Assembly (NCBI GenBank): GCA_035527455.1
Contig: DATLAN010000638.1
Coordinates: 1-14,544, forward strand
Reading direction: 5' to 3'
DNA: 14,544 nt
DNA from: DATLAN01 sp035527455
GTDB lineage: Bacteria > Planctomycetota > Planctomycetia > Pirellulales > Thermoguttaceae
This document shows, piece after piece, positions 1-7,485 of this stretch. Below the pieces are notes generated by a model, which was given only the letters and a program-made list of their open reading frames with translations, ran no database searches and was not told where the DNA came from. Position numbers and translations under genes: made by a program. Position 1 is the stretch's first letter, and the number at the start of each line of letters is the position of its first letter.

Positions 1-2
1 TG

Positions 3-1220
3 AAGGAGATTCCCAACGCGAAGCTCCGCGACGAGTTGGCCCGCATCGAAGAGGAAGGCGGCACCCCCGAACTGCTCAGCCGCCCCTCGATTGCCGACGA
101 GTTGAACGTGGCGGCGGGCCTGCGGACGTTGTTCCCGGAGGATCAGGTGGCGTCGATCCGGGAGAAGTCGGAGAGTATCTTCCCGGCGGGGAAGTTCGAG
201 TTCAATCCGATCCAGCTTCAAAAGGCGATCAATTTCCGGGCGAAGTACGACCAGCAGCGTCTGGAGGCCCGGGAGGCCCTGAAGCGGCCGGAGTGCCGTT
301 TCGGCATTCCCTTCACCGACGGATTCCTGGTCGAGTTGAAATTCATCCCCGTCGTTCACCTCTGTGCCGACCTCGAGGCGTATCGGGCGGCCGAATCGCT
401 CTCCGAAGCCGGGCTCGACGAGGCCGCCGAATCGCTCGGGTACATCTTGCGGCTGGCCTCGTGCCTGGGGGCCGAGAAATGCGCCCACACCCGACTGCAC
501 GCCGCCCAAATTCGCACCAAGGCCTTCGGCGTGCTCCAGGCCATCGTGAAGCACCCGGCCATCGAGCGGAAACAGCTCGAACGGCTCTGCGACCTGGTCG
601 ACGAGCAGTTGGAGTCCTGGCCCGACGACGCCCGGGCCTGGATCGGCGAGCGGTCCTCGGGCCTGCACTTCTACGCGATGGTCGCCGCCGGTCTGCTGGA
701 GCATCTTCTTACGGAGGAGGAGAAGACCCGCTTCGACGCGCAAGGCGAACTCGAGGATTTTGCGGTCGCAGCCCAGCGGATCGTCGAGACGGACGTACTG
801 TACTATATGGAAACGATGCGGAAGATCATCGAGAGTTGCCGGCAGCCGTATTGTCTGCGCGAGGACCTTTTCGACGAGATCAGCGAAGCATTGCAGCAGA
901 GGCGCAACTCGCCCGACTTCCCGCTGGTGGCCGGGCGGTTGTTGCTGCCGGACATCCGGCAACAGCACGCCGATCAGGCCCAGGATCGGGCGAACTGGGA
1001 GGGTTGGGCTTTGGCGCTGGCATTGGCCACCGGCCGTCCCTTGCCGCCTTACAAGATCAATCCGCTCACCGGCGAAGAGTATTTCTACCAGGAATTCCAC
1101 TACGAAGATCAACAGGACGAGATCGGCGTGCGGGGATTGAGCAACGACGAAGCCGATCCCGACCGCTGGATCATGGTGCCGGTGATGCGGGCCGAACGAG
1201 AAGCCGGTCCGCCGTTTTAG
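3..1220 (+). CDS. Hypothetical protein, 5'-truncated by window edge
   Basis: The reading frame is open from base 3 to a TAG at 1218-1220 (about 405 visible residues). A TTG at 36 could start translation, but the frame continues upstream with protein-like sequence (KEIPNAKLRDELAR), so the true start probably lies before the window. I recognise no domain. The protein is rich in charged residues and predicted helix, with no signal peptide or membrane segment in the visible part. Two near-repeated Ala/Glu-rich helical stretches (AAESLSEAGLDEAAESLG) lie around residues 125-140. The C-terminal part contains LPPYKINPLTGEEYFYQ, a compact stretch that looks like a conserved motif, but I cannot name a family. 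Codon use matches the other core genes. The stop codon directly abuts the REPIN-like repeat at 1222. It is a real gene by length and codon pattern; the function is unknown. Confidence 0.8.
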   Translation, partial: KEIPNAKLRDELARIEEEGGTPELLSRPSIADELNVAAGLRTLFPEDQVASIREKSESIFPAGKFEFNPIQLQKAINFRAKYDQQRLEAREALKRPECRFGIPFTDGFLVELKFIPVVHLCADLEAYRAAESLSEAGLDEAAESLGYILRLASCLGAEKCAHTRLHAAQIRTKAFGVLQAIVKHPAIERKQLERLCDLVDEQLESWPDDARAWIGERSSGLHFYAMVAAGLLEHLLTEEEKTRFDAQGELEDFAVAAQRIVETDVLYYMETMRKIIESCRQPYCLREDLFDEISEALQQRRNSPDFPLVAGRLLLPDIRQQHADQAQDRANWEGWALALALATGRPLPPYKINPLTGEEYFYQEFHYEDQQDEIGVRGLSNDEADPDRWIMVPVMRAEREAGPPF

Positions 1221-1221
1221 A

Positions 1222-1279
1222 GTGGGGCACGTTTTCAACGTGCCTTTTCCGTTGTAGGCACGTTGAAAACGCGCCCCAC
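1222..1279. repeat. REPIN-like inverted repeat (two palindromic REP units)
   Basis: Two 23-base arms, 1222-1244 and 1257-1279, are reverse complements with one mismatch, separated by 12 bases. Each arm is a GTGG-type head followed by a hairpin (GGCACGTT-TTC-AACGTGCC in the left arm). This is the organisation of a REPIN, two REP sequences in inverted orientation. It fills most of the gap between the first gene and apbE and contains the TTG that an automatic caller might pick as the apbE start. The element could also act as a transcription attenuator, though no T-run follows it. A sister copy lies at 8748-8796. Confidence 0.8.
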
Positions 1280-1292
1280 GTCAGGGCATCCC

Positions 1293-2423
1293 ATGACACG
1301 CAAGAGCAGCCGCCGCAACTTCCTCAAGGGCAAATCGGCCGCCGACTCCATGGCCGACGCGCTCCAGAAGACCCTGCCGCACGGCGGCACGCCGGCCCCG
1401 ACCGGCCGCCCGTCCGACGAAGCGTACTTCCTTCGAGTCTCGCGCCGGGCCATGGCCTGCGAGTTCGAGATCCGCTTCAGCGCCGGCCGATACGAGCACG
1501 GGACCGAGGCGGCGCTGAAGGCCCTGGACCTGGTCGACGCCCTGGAAGAACAGCTTTCCGTATTCCGGGAAGACAGCGAAATCAGCCGCATCAACCGCAC
1601 GGCGGCCGAAGAGCCGGTGGAAGTCGAGCCGGACCTCTTCGAGCTTCTCCGACTGGCCGTCCGGTTGCACGGCGAAACCGGCGGGACGTTCGATCTCAGC
1701 GCGGCTCCGCTTTGGGAAGTCTGGGGATTCGCACGCCGCGCCGGCGCCGTGCCCGAGGAAGGGGTCGTGGCCGAGGCCTTGAAACTCGTCGGCAGCGACC
1801 TGGTCGAATTCGATCGCAGCAACAGAACGGTCCGCTTCCTTCGGCCCGGCGTGAAACTGAATCTCGGCGGCATCGGCAAGGGCTATGCGCTGGACCGCTG
1901 TGCGGAAGTGCTGCTCGGGGAAGGAATCGAGCATTTTCTCATCCACGGAGGCAATAGCAGCGTGCTGGCCCATGGTTCTCCCGAGCCGGAATCGGACGCG
2001 ACGCCGGGTGGCCCCCTCCGCGGCTGGGAGGTCGGGATCCGCCATCCCTTGCGGCCCGACCGGCGACTGGCCGAGATTCGGCTCGATGGCCGGGCGCTGG
2101 CGACCTCGGGCTCGTGGGCCCAATCGTTCGTACACCGGGGGCGTCGGTACGGGCACATTCTCGATCCGCGGACCGGCCGGCCCGCCGAAGACGTCCTCTC
2201 GGCCACGGCCATTGCCCCCACGGCGACGCTGGCCGACGCGCTGTCGACCGCGTTTTACGTGATGGGACCGCAGGCGACGTCCGATTTCTGCCGGCAACGG
2301 CCCGAGATCGCCGCCGTGCTGGTCTGTCCCGTCCGCCACAGCGGCGGCATCGAGATCAAGACGGCCGGATTGGCCGAAGACGATCTCTTTCGGGTGGCGC
2401 CGGGAATCGCTCGTGCGCCGTAG
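1293..2423 (+). CDS. apbE: FAD:protein FMN transferase (ApbE family)
   Basis: A 376-residue protein of the ApbE family (EC 2.7.1.180). These enzymes use FAD to attach FMN covalently to Thr/Ser of target flavoproteins in extracytoplasmic electron-transfer systems. Family motifs are visible: LNLGGIGKGYALDR (189-202), IHGGNSS (217-223), GHILDPRTGRPA (287-298) and the metal/FAD-binding segment TATLADALSTAFYVMG (310-325). Near the N-terminus RRAMACEFEIRF (51-62) matches the usual first strand. Length is normal for the family. The ATG at 1293 is chosen over the TTG at 1263, which lies in the upstream repeat. The N-terminus has a Tat-like SRRNFLKG (6-13), but no hydrophobic stretch follows, so export is uncertain. 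No target flavoprotein gene is in view; the next gene, dedA, is about 80 bases downstream on the same strand. Family assignment is very secure. Confidence 0.95.
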   Translation: MTRKSSRRNFLKGKSAADSMADALQKTLPHGGTPAPTGRPSDEAYFLRVSRRAMACEFEIRFSAGRYEHGTEAALKALDLVDALEEQLSVFREDSEISRINRTAAEEPVEVEPDLFELLRLAVRLHGETGGTFDLSAAPLWEVWGFARRAGAVPEEGVVAEALKLVGSDLVEFDRSNRTVRFLRPGVKLNLGGIGKGYALDRCAEVLLGEGIEHFLIHGGNSSVLAHGSPEPESDATPGGPLRGWEVGIRHPLRPDRRLAEIRLDGRALATSGSWAQSFVHRGRRYGHILDPRTGRPAEDVLSATAIAPTATLADALSTAFYVMGPQATSDFCRQRPEIAAVLVCPVRHSGGIEIKTAGLAEDDLFRVAPGIARAP

Positions 2424-2450
2424 ACGAAGACGCCCCTGGGGCGTTACAAT
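2421..2450 (+). promoter_or_regulatory. Possible promoter of the dedA gene
   Basis: A TACAAT (2445-2450, five of six matches to the sigma70 -10 box) stands 18 bases after TAGACG (2421-2426, four of six matches to the -35 box). The spacer contains a perfect short palindrome, ACGCCCC-T-GGGGCGT (2430-2444), which could serve as a regulator site or a weak end-of-apbE hairpin. The alternative is read-through from apbE. Confidence 0.3.
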
Positions 2451-2503
2451 GACGGAATTGTGAATCGAGCGAGCACCCCGAGTATCGGCAAAGGCCCGTG
2501 TTG

Positions 2504-3199
2504 ATGGCCCATTTCTTCCTGCTGGCCAACGTCTTCAGCGTTCACGCTTCTTATCTCGGCATTTTTCTGTTCATGGTGTCGACGGGAGCGGGGATGCCGC
2601 TGCCGGAGGAGGTCGCGATCATCACGGCCGGCTACTGGGCGTCGCCGGAAGTGGCGAAACTGGATCCCTGGCCGGCGCTGGGCGCCTTGTTGGCCGGCGG
2701 CCTGTTGGGCGACTGCATCATGTACTGGATCGGCCGCCATTTCGGCCGCGCCGTGGTGCGGCGACATCGCTGGTGGGCACATCACATGACGACCCCGCGC
2801 GAGGCCAAGATGGAGGAGATGCTCGACCGGCACGGCCTGAAGGTCCTCTTCGCGGCCCGATTCATGGTAGGCGTCCGTTCGCCGATCTACCTCTCCGCCG
2901 GAATCCTCCGCCTCCCGTTTCGGCAATTCGTTATTTGCGATCTGTTCGCCGCCTCGATCGTGATCAGCCTGTTCTTCTGGCTGAGCTATTTCCTTGGAAA
3001 GCCGATTGCCGAACAGATCGTCCGGATCTGGGAATTGCTGGTCGTGATCGGCGTCGTCGTATTGGTGCTGGTCGCCATCTACTACTGGCGCCGTCACCGG
3101 CGGAAGAAGGCCCTGGCCAACGCCCGGCCGCATGAAGAATCGAGTTCCGAGGCCGACAACGCGGAAGAGTCGGCCAGCGAAGTGGAGCACGTCGCGTAG
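2504..3199 (+). CDS. DedA family membrane protein
   Basis: A 231-residue integral membrane protein of the DedA (SNARE-associated, PF09335) family, members of which recycle undecaprenyl phosphate or flip phospholipids across the inner membrane. Seen directly: an N-terminal hydrophobic segment, the re-entrant-loop signature GAGMPLPEE (28-36), a glycine-rich helix LGALLAGGLLGD (59-70), the conserved ARFMVGVRSPIYLSAG (118-133), and hydrophobic helices at about 142-164 and 175-194. A charged cytoplasmic tail is basic (WRRHRRKK) and then Ser/Glu-rich. Length is typical. GTG 2498, TTG 2501 and ATG 2504 are in frame; AAAGG at 2490-2494 is 9 bases from the ATG and only 3 from the GTG, so the ATG is preferred. 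It is on the same strand as apbE and the following sulfatase; a functional link is not evident. The transported lipid cannot be told from sequence. Confidence 0.93.
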   Translation: MAHFFLLANVFSVHASYLGIFLFMVSTGAGMPLPEEVAIITAGYWASPEVAKLDPWPALGALLAGGLLGDCIMYWIGRHFGRAVVRRHRWWAHHMTTPREAKMEEMLDRHGLKVLFAARFMVGVRSPIYLSAGILRLPFRQFVICDLFAASIVISLFFWLSYFLGKPIAEQIVRIWELLVVIGVVVLVLVAIYYWRRHRRKKALANARPHEESSSEADNAEESASEVEHVA

Positions 3200-3207
3200 T
3201 TCCACGC

Positions 3208-3230
3208 GGCCGTTCCACGCGTGAACGGCC
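3208..3230 (+). terminator. Hairpin downstream of dedA, possible terminator
   Basis: GGCCGTTC (3208-3215) and GAACGGCC (3223-3230) form an 8-bp stem around a 7-base loop, starting 9 bases after the dedA stop. No T-run follows, so it would be an atypical intrinsic terminator or a Rho-type pause site. Confidence 0.4.
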
Positions 3231-3248
3231 CCAGCCCGGCTCCGAGTG

Positions 3249-3277
3249 TTGACAACACCACTTGCAGCGACCATCAT
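3249..3277 (+). promoter_or_regulatory. Likely sigma70-type promoter of the first sulfatase gene
   Basis: A perfect -35 box TTGACA (3249-3254), a 17-base spacer, then CATCAT (3272-3277, four of six -10 matches). It sits after the dedA hairpin and about 70 bases before the start codon at 3349, so the sulfatase is probably transcribed separately from dedA. Confidence 0.45.
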
Positions 3278-3348
3278 GGGACCGTACCCAGCGCACGGGC
3301 ATCTTCATTACTCATCACGAAACGTCGAAGCGAGAAGGAGACGTGGCC

Positions 3349-4665
3349 ATGCAAACGACAGCGATCCGGATGGGGCTGGTGACGGCGATGTTCGCGGCGA
3401 TCTGCCTTGCACCACCGGCCGGCGAGGCCGCCGAGGCGGCGGCAAAACGCCCCAACATCATCTTCATCCTGGCCGACGACCTCGGCTACGGCGAACTGGG
3501 CTGCTATGGGCAGGAGAAGATCCGCACCCCGATGATCGACGCCATGGCCGAAGGCGGATTGCGCTTCACCCGCATGCACGCCGGGGCGCCCGTGTGCCTG
3601 CCCACCCGTTGCACGCTGATGACCGGGCTGCACACCGGCCACGGGCGCTGCCGCGCGAATGGGGGTGGGGGTAATCACCCTATGCTCGAAGAGGAAGACA
3701 CCACGGTCGCCACCGTACTCCGGGCGGCCGGCTACAAGACCGCAATGGTCGGAAAGTGGTCGTTGGGCGACCTCTTCGTCGGCTGCGTCGTCGACGCGAA
3801 GAACCGAGACGGCAGCGGAGCCATCTACAAACACGGCTGGGACTACTACTTCGGCGAGCCCAATCAAACGTCCTGCCACAGTTACTATCCGAATCAACTC
3901 TATCGATTCGACCGCGATGGACTGGTCGGCCGCAAGACGGACGGCAATCGGCTCGACGTGGTGCCGCTGGAAGGAAACGCGACGAACCAGACCCATTACA
4001 CGCACGATCTGCTGACCGAGCAGGCGCTGGCGTTCGTCGATGCGGCCAAGGAAGGGCCGTTCTTTCTGTATCTTCCCTACACGATCCCGCACTCCCAGCA
4101 CGTCGTACCCGAGCTGGAGCCTTACGCCGCCGCGGCGTCGTGGCCGGAAAAGGAGAAGGTCTACGCGTCGATGATCTCGCGGATGGATCGCGACGTGGGT
4201 CGGATCCTCGAACGCCTCGAGCGGCACGGAATCGACAAGAACACGCTGGTGATCTTCACCAGCGACAACGGGCCGGCCGCCCCGGGCGAGTTCAACAGCA
4301 GCGGCGGACTGCCCGGCCGGAAGGGGTCGTTCGAGGACGGGGGCATCCGCGTGCCGTGCGTTGCGTATTGGCCGGGCACGATTCAAGCCGGCCGAACGGC
4401 CGATCTGCTATCGGCCTTTTGGGATTTCATGCCGACCTTCGCCGAACTTGCCGGTATCCGGCCGCCGGCCCCCATCGACGGCATCTCCATCGTGCCGACC
4501 CTGCTGGGCCGAGGCGAACAGCCCGAGCACGACTATCTCTTCTTCCGCATGGGTTCCAGCCAGCGGATCATCCGCGGCCCGGGAGAAACCCGTAGCGACG
4601 AAGAGATCTCCGGGGAAGCGAATACCGACGTCATCGTGCCGAAATTCACGGCGAACCGGTTGTAA
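3349..4665 (+). CDS. Secreted sulfatase, C-terminally truncated
   Basis: A 438-residue type I (formylglycine) sulfatase that would hydrolyse sulfate esters outside the cytoplasm. The ATG at 3349 has AGAAGGAG eight bases upstream and is followed by a signal peptide (about residues 1-30); the frame extends upstream but without signs of coding. Motifs: metal-binding ADDLGYG (42-48), the formylglycine core CLPTR with Cys83, VGKWSLG (135-141, Lys136), IPHSQ (246-250, His248) and TSDNGPA (304-310, Asp306-Asn307). In many sulfatases the lysine motif is GKWH; here Ser138 replaces the His, which I believe resembles a subfamily with small residues there. After EHDYLFF the usual C-terminal subdomain (a GDWKLVR-like strand and an ELYDL..DP.E..N segment, both present in the sulfatase at 13089) is absent, and the protein ends in low-similarity sequence. 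Anaerobic-type or FGE maturation is needed in trans. The substrate is unknown. Confidence 0.92.
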   Translation: MQTTAIRMGLVTAMFAAICLAPPAGEAAEAAAKRPNIIFILADDLGYGELGCYGQEKIRTPMIDAMAEGGLRFTRMHAGAPVCLPTRCTLMTGLHTGHGRCRANGGGGNHPMLEEEDTTVATVLRAAGYKTAMVGKWSLGDLFVGCVVDAKNRDGSGAIYKHGWDYYFGEPNQTSCHSYYPNQLYRFDRDGLVGRKTDGNRLDVVPLEGNATNQTHYTHDLLTEQALAFVDAAKEGPFFLYLPYTIPHSQHVVPELEPYAAAASWPEKEKVYASMISRMDRDVGRILERLERHGIDKNTLVIFTSDNGPAAPGEFNSSGGLPGRKGSFEDGGIRVPCVAYWPGTIQAGRTADLLSAFWDFMPTFAELAGIRPPAPIDGISIVPTLLGRGEQPEHDYLFFRMGSSQRIIRGPGETRSDEEISGEANTDVIVPKFTANRL

Positions 4666-4701
4666 GAGCGGCCGTCCAAGGCCCGCTGTCTCGGATCGTT
4701 C

Positions 4702-4729
4702 TTGATAACCGCCCATTTGCCGTTATACT
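4702..4729 (+). promoter_or_regulatory. Sigma70-like promoter of the DUF2582 gene
   Basis: TTGATA (4702-4707) and TATACT (4724-4729) are separated by 16 bases, each with five of six consensus matches. Transcription would start near 4736, giving a leader of about 50 bases before the ATG at 4789. This is among the best promoter matches in the window. Confidence 0.55.
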
Positions 4730-4788
4730 TTACGCAGATTGGCGTTCCGTCCAGAATCGTGGAATCTTGCGCAGGAGGAGGTAAGGTC

Positions 4789-5013
4789 ATGCCCGCGGTC
4801 CCTCCCATGCCGGGTGTCGCCCAAATCGGCGAGACGGCCGGCACGTTGTGGTGCGTGTTGTCGGAAAACGGCCCCTTGACGATGACCAACCTGGTCAAAC
4901 TGGTCGGCCAGCCGCACAATGCGGTGATGCTCGCCCTCGGCTGGCTCGCCCGCGAGGACAAGATTCATTTCGAAGAGAAGGGCCGTACCCGGGTCGTTTC
5001 GCTTCGGGAATAA
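4789..5013 (+). CDS. DUF2582 winged helix-turn-helix protein
   Basis: A 74-residue protein matching the small winged-helix family DUF2582 (PF10771). Most of it is the domain: IGETAGTLWCVLSENG (12-27), the helix-turn-helix around LTMTNLVKLVGQPHNAVMLAL, then GWLAREDKIHFEE and a wing strand RTRVVSL. The GWLAREDKI stretch is characteristic. The domain is predicted to bind DNA; no target is established for the family that I know of, so a regulatory role is inference. The ATG at 4789 is chosen because AGGAGGAGG (4773-4781) precedes it by seven bases; the frame stays open upstream to 4702, but that part contains the promoter. A hairpin follows the stop. It appears to be a single-gene unit. Confidence 0.88.
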   Translation: MPAVPPMPGVAQIGETAGTLWCVLSENGPLTMTNLVKLVGQPHNAVMLALGWLAREDKIHFEEKGRTRVVSLRE

Positions 5014-5017
5014 AAGC

Positions 5018-5040
5018 GGGAGGCGTGTTGGACGCCTCCC
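5018..5040 (+). terminator. Hairpin after the DUF2582 gene
   Basis: A perfect 9-bp stem GGGAGGCGT / ACGCCTCCC (5018-5026, 5032-5040) with a 5-base loop starts four bases after the stop codon. It is placed and shaped like an intrinsic terminator, but lacks a T-run. The opposite gene ends at 5093, so it may serve both strands. Confidence 0.55.
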
Positions 5041-5042
5041 CC

Positions 5043-5066
5043 AAGAAAGGTTTCAAGAAAGGTTTC
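5043..5066. repeat. Tandem 12-base duplication
   Basis: AAGAAAGGTTTC occurs twice in direct tandem (5043-5054 and 5055-5066) between the DUF2582 terminator hairpin and the end of the minus-strand gene. It is probably a replication-slippage duplication; no function is apparent. Confidence 0.7.
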
Positions 5067-5092
5067 TCGCAACGGGTGACGATCGAAGGTCA

Positions 5093-5506
5093 CTACGTCG
5101 CAGAAACCCCAGCGGCCGGTTCTTTGGTCGCGGCTTTCTTCGCGTCGCGCTCGGTTTTCGCCTTGGCCGCCAATCGTTGGACCTCCTTGAGTTGTTCGGG
5201 CGTCAACACGGCGGCGACTTTCTCGTTGCGTTCCTTGGTCAAAGCGGCCAACTGGGCCTCCAGCGCGTCGATCCTCGCGGCATATTCCTCCTGAATCTTG
5301 TAGATCGCTTCCCGTTGCTTTTCATCCACGACAGAAGGGTAGTAGTTGGGCAAACGACCATGGAACTCCTTCGTCTTTTCCACGGCCGGTTCCGTGTCGG
5401 CGGCTCCATCCTGGCCCAATGCCAACCGGCCCGAACCTGACACCAATATGGTCAGCAAGGCCAACGTGGTCCAAAGCACGGCGCGGGCAAGAATCGAACG
5501 TTTCAT
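5093..5506 (-). CDS. Small secreted protein with LTxxQ-type motif
   Basis: A 137-residue exported protein. Residues 1 to about 31 form a classical signal peptide (basic MKRSILARAVLW, hydrophobic LALLTILVSG, cleavage near LALGQDG). The mature part has an HGRLPNYYPSVV motif, then a long charged helix, probably a coiled coil (KQREAIYKIQEEY through ALTKERNEKV), then LTPEQLKEVQRL. The last fits the LTxxQ pattern of Spy/CpxP-like periplasmic proteins, and a Lys/Ala-rich tail follows. I recall similar GRLPNYY proteins as common in planctomycetes but know no function; a periplasmic chaperone or stress-sensor role is only an analogy. The start ATG (5506) has AAGGAGA a few bases upstream on the minus strand. 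It is divergent from the TPR gene at 6032 and convergent with the DUF2582 gene. Confidence 0.85.
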   Translation of the reverse strand: MKRSILARAVLWTTLALLTILVSGSGRLALGQDGAADTEPAVEKTKEFHGRLPNYYPSVVDEKQREAIYKIQEEYAARIDALEAQLAALTKERNEKVAAVLTPEQLKEVQRLAAKAKTERDAKKAATKEPAAGVSAT

Positions 5507-6031
5507 CGCCTTCTCCTTTCAACATGGGTGGGTGGTCACTGATCGGTTGTCAGCGACCGGTTCTCGGTTGGTAATGCAAACTGGTCCTGCAAAAACGGAT
5601 GAATGCCGGTCGGCACTTTTTCCGCGTCTCCATACAGTACTACCAGCCTTGGCAGGTCGTGCACTGCGATAGGCATAGTACCATCGTGAGTTGCGTATTG
5701 GAAGCAGTAGGGGTAAAAAACCCACCCGGCAGCAAAGGTCTGCCCGCGCTTGGTCGTGTATGTACGACTGGGGCTTGGGCATGGGAATGCCGGTTCTTAC
5801 CCAGAGGGGACACCGGACCCCTACGATGGGTCATCGCAGTCCGCAAATGTCGCCGTACTTGACTCTTTGGCCGGTCGGCCGTTCGAATAGACCGATCGTT
5901 ATTCTCCGCCCCTTGCCCTGCAAACTTTTTCGGCGTAATCTAAACTTGAAACCTGAAGAGGTTACGAATTCGGCATTTCGAGCAAGACCACGTGTCTTGA
6001 GCCACGAACATCCAGAAAGGGAAACTGGACG
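5507..6031. other. 525-base divergent intergenic region, no convincing gene
   Basis: This region lies between the minus-strand LTxxQ gene and the plus-strand TPR gene and must carry promoters for both. Reading frames exist (for example 5691-6035 plus and 5519-5782 minus) but have irregular codon use, many Arg/Pro/Ser and no recognisable protein. A short hairpin TGCCG-GT-CGGCA followed by C and TTTTT lies at 5604-5621. GC is lower and less even than in the flanking genes. A small RNA or a decayed gene cannot be excluded. Confidence 0.5.
5913..5941 (+). promoter_or_regulatory. Possible promoter of the TPR gene
   Basis: TTGCCC (5913-5918) and TAATCT (5936-5941), 17 bases apart, each with four of six sigma70 matches. 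They are about 90 bases upstream of the start codon at 6032. The match is moderate; TTGACT at 5859 offers a weaker alternative. Confidence 0.3.
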
Positions 6032-7429
6032 ATGAGAACCCCCACCCTCCGTCTGACCGTCGTGATTGGCATTTTCACCCTTTACTTCACCCTGGCGACC
6101 GGCAACGTGGCCGCGCAGCCTGCGGTTGAGCCGTTGGCCACCCCCCCAGCAGTGGAAGAACAGCAGTCCCTGGAAGTCAAAGACGCGATTGAGCGTTTCA
6201 AGCAGGGGGACATCGCCGGGACGAGGGAGAAGCTCGAAGAGGCTGTCAAGAAGGACCCTGAATTGCCGCCCGCACTAATTATGCTATACCGCTTGTTTCA
6301 GGGGGCACGGCAGGAAACGGGAATGCGGCTCGCGCTGGAAATGGCCGTGCTCGAGACACCCGACGATCCGGAAGCCTTCATCGCACTCGGGGGATTCGCG
6401 CTGAGCGGCAGCCGCGTCACCGACGCTGGGTTGTTGTTCGATAAGGCGGCCGAGTTGATGAAGACGTTCCAAGGCAGCGCGAAGCGGAAATCGGCTCTCC
6501 AGCCGCAGATCTACGCCGGGTTGGCGACCGTGGCGGCGTCGCGTGCCCGCATGGTACCCCAGGAACAACGCGATGCCATGCTGACCGTCGCGCGGGGACA
6601 CCTGGAGGCCTGGGAACTGGCCGATCCCGACAGCGCCGAAGCCAAATGGCAACTCGGCAACGTCTTGTTCCAATTGAGGGACCCGAACGCGGCCTTGGAG
6701 AAATTCAAGGAGGCCAAGACGGCCAATCCCGCCATCCGTCATTGGGCGACTCAGATGGCGGTACTTTATTACACCCACGCCGTTCCGGACGAAGCCAGCG
6801 CCAAAGACTGGATCACCTTCGCTTTGCAGACGGACAAGGACAGTCTGGATACCCAGTTGGCCGCCGTCCAGTTGTTCCTCGACATGGGCGACCTGGAAAA
6901 GGCCAAGGATCATGCCTCCACGGCGATCCAGCAGGACCAGACGTCGCTGCCGGCGAAGATCTTGCGTGGAACCATCTCCATGCACCAAAAAGACTACGTG
7001 ACGGCCGAACGCTACTTCGATTCGGCCCATCAGCAGTCGCCCAGCAGTTTCGAGGCCACCAACAACCTGGCCCTGGCCTTGTGCGAGCAGGACGACGAGA
7101 TACAGAAACGCCGCGCCCTGGAATTCGCCGGCACCAACTGGCAATTGCACGAGAAGAGCCGCAACGCCGCCACCGCCGCCTCCACGCTCGGCTGGGTCTA
7201 CTACAAGCTCGGCCAGCTCCAGAACGCCGGACAAATGTTGCGCACTTCCTTGCAGGGCGGAAGCCGCTCGGCCGACACGTTCTATTTCGTCGCCCGGGTC
7301 TCCATCGACCTCAACCCGGAGCAAAACAAGGCCGAGGCCATCAAGGCCCTGGAAACCGCGCTTTCGACCAAGCGCCCCTTCTGGAAGAAGCAGGATGCCG
7401 AAGACCTGCTGAGACAATTGAACCGGTAG
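6032..7429 (+). CDS. Secreted TPR-repeat protein
   Basis: A 465-residue exported protein. The N-terminus is a signal peptide (basic MRTPTLRLT, hydrophobic VVIGIFTLYFTLATG, likely cleavage after NVAA). The rest is almost entirely helical tetratricopeptide-like pairs. Recognisable TPR units include the segment from DAIERFKQGDIAGTREKLEEA, then EAKWQLGNVLFQLRDPNAALEKF, then AKILRGTISMHQKDYVTAERYFDSA with ATNNLALAL, and near the C-terminus AASTLGWVYYKLGQLQNAGQML. TPR arrays bind proteins or peptides, so a scaffold role in the periplasm is likely; no catalytic motif is seen. AGAAAGGGA lies about 11 bases before the ATG. The gene is transcribed alone, away from the LTxxQ gene and toward the secreted Ala/Gln-rich gene, with terminator-rich repeats between. 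It is clearly a real gene; its binding partner is unknown. Confidence 0.9.
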   Translation: MRTPTLRLTVVIGIFTLYFTLATGNVAAQPAVEPLATPPAVEEQQSLEVKDAIERFKQGDIAGTREKLEEAVKKDPELPPALIMLYRLFQGARQETGMRLALEMAVLETPDDPEAFIALGGFALSGSRVTDAGLLFDKAAELMKTFQGSAKRKSALQPQIYAGLATVAASRARMVPQEQRDAMLTVARGHLEAWELADPDSAEAKWQLGNVLFQLRDPNAALEKFKEAKTANPAIRHWATQMAVLYYTHAVPDEASAKDWITFALQTDKDSLDTQLAAVQLFLDMGDLEKAKDHASTAIQQDQTSLPAKILRGTISMHQKDYVTAERYFDSAHQQSPSSFEATNNLALALCEQDDEIQKRRALEFAGTNWQLHEKSRNAATAASTLGWVYYKLGQLQNAGQMLRTSLQGGSRSADTFYFVARVSIDLNPEQNKAEAIKALETALSTKRPFWKKQDAEDLLRQLNR

Positions 7430-7432
7430 AAC

Positions 7433-7473
7433 GCGATAGCCCCGAAGGGTCCAAGTGCGATAGCCCCGAAGGG
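7433..7473. repeat. Direct repeat of a palindromic 17-mer
   Basis: GCGATAGCCCCGAAGGG occurs at 7433-7449 and 7457-7473, 24 bases apart, and a degenerate third start (GAGATAGCCC) follows at 7481. Each unit contains a CCC-GAA-GGG hairpin; the second extends to GCCCC-GAA-GGGGC. They follow the TPR stop codon by three bases. Confidence 0.75.
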
Positions 7474-7485
7474 GCGAAATGAGAT

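Noticed and set aside
1263..1292. TTG start extending apbE by ten residues
   Set aside because: The extra codons lie mainly inside the inverted repeat at 1257-1279, and the ATG at 1293 begins directly before the Tat-like motif.
293..1957. 554-codon plus-strand frame spanning the first gene, repeat and apbE
   Set aside because: It crosses two supported genes in another frame and consists of Arg/Gly/Pro-rich sequence typical of a frame-shifted GC-rich reading.
4533..4961. Minus-strand frame with PICVKYNGKWAVIKNDPRQ, somewhat protein-like
   Set aside because: It overlaps the sulfatase end and all of the well-supported DUF2582 gene with its promoter. No family is recognised and no ribosome site is seen. 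I considered a remnant that truncated the sulfatase, but could not support it.
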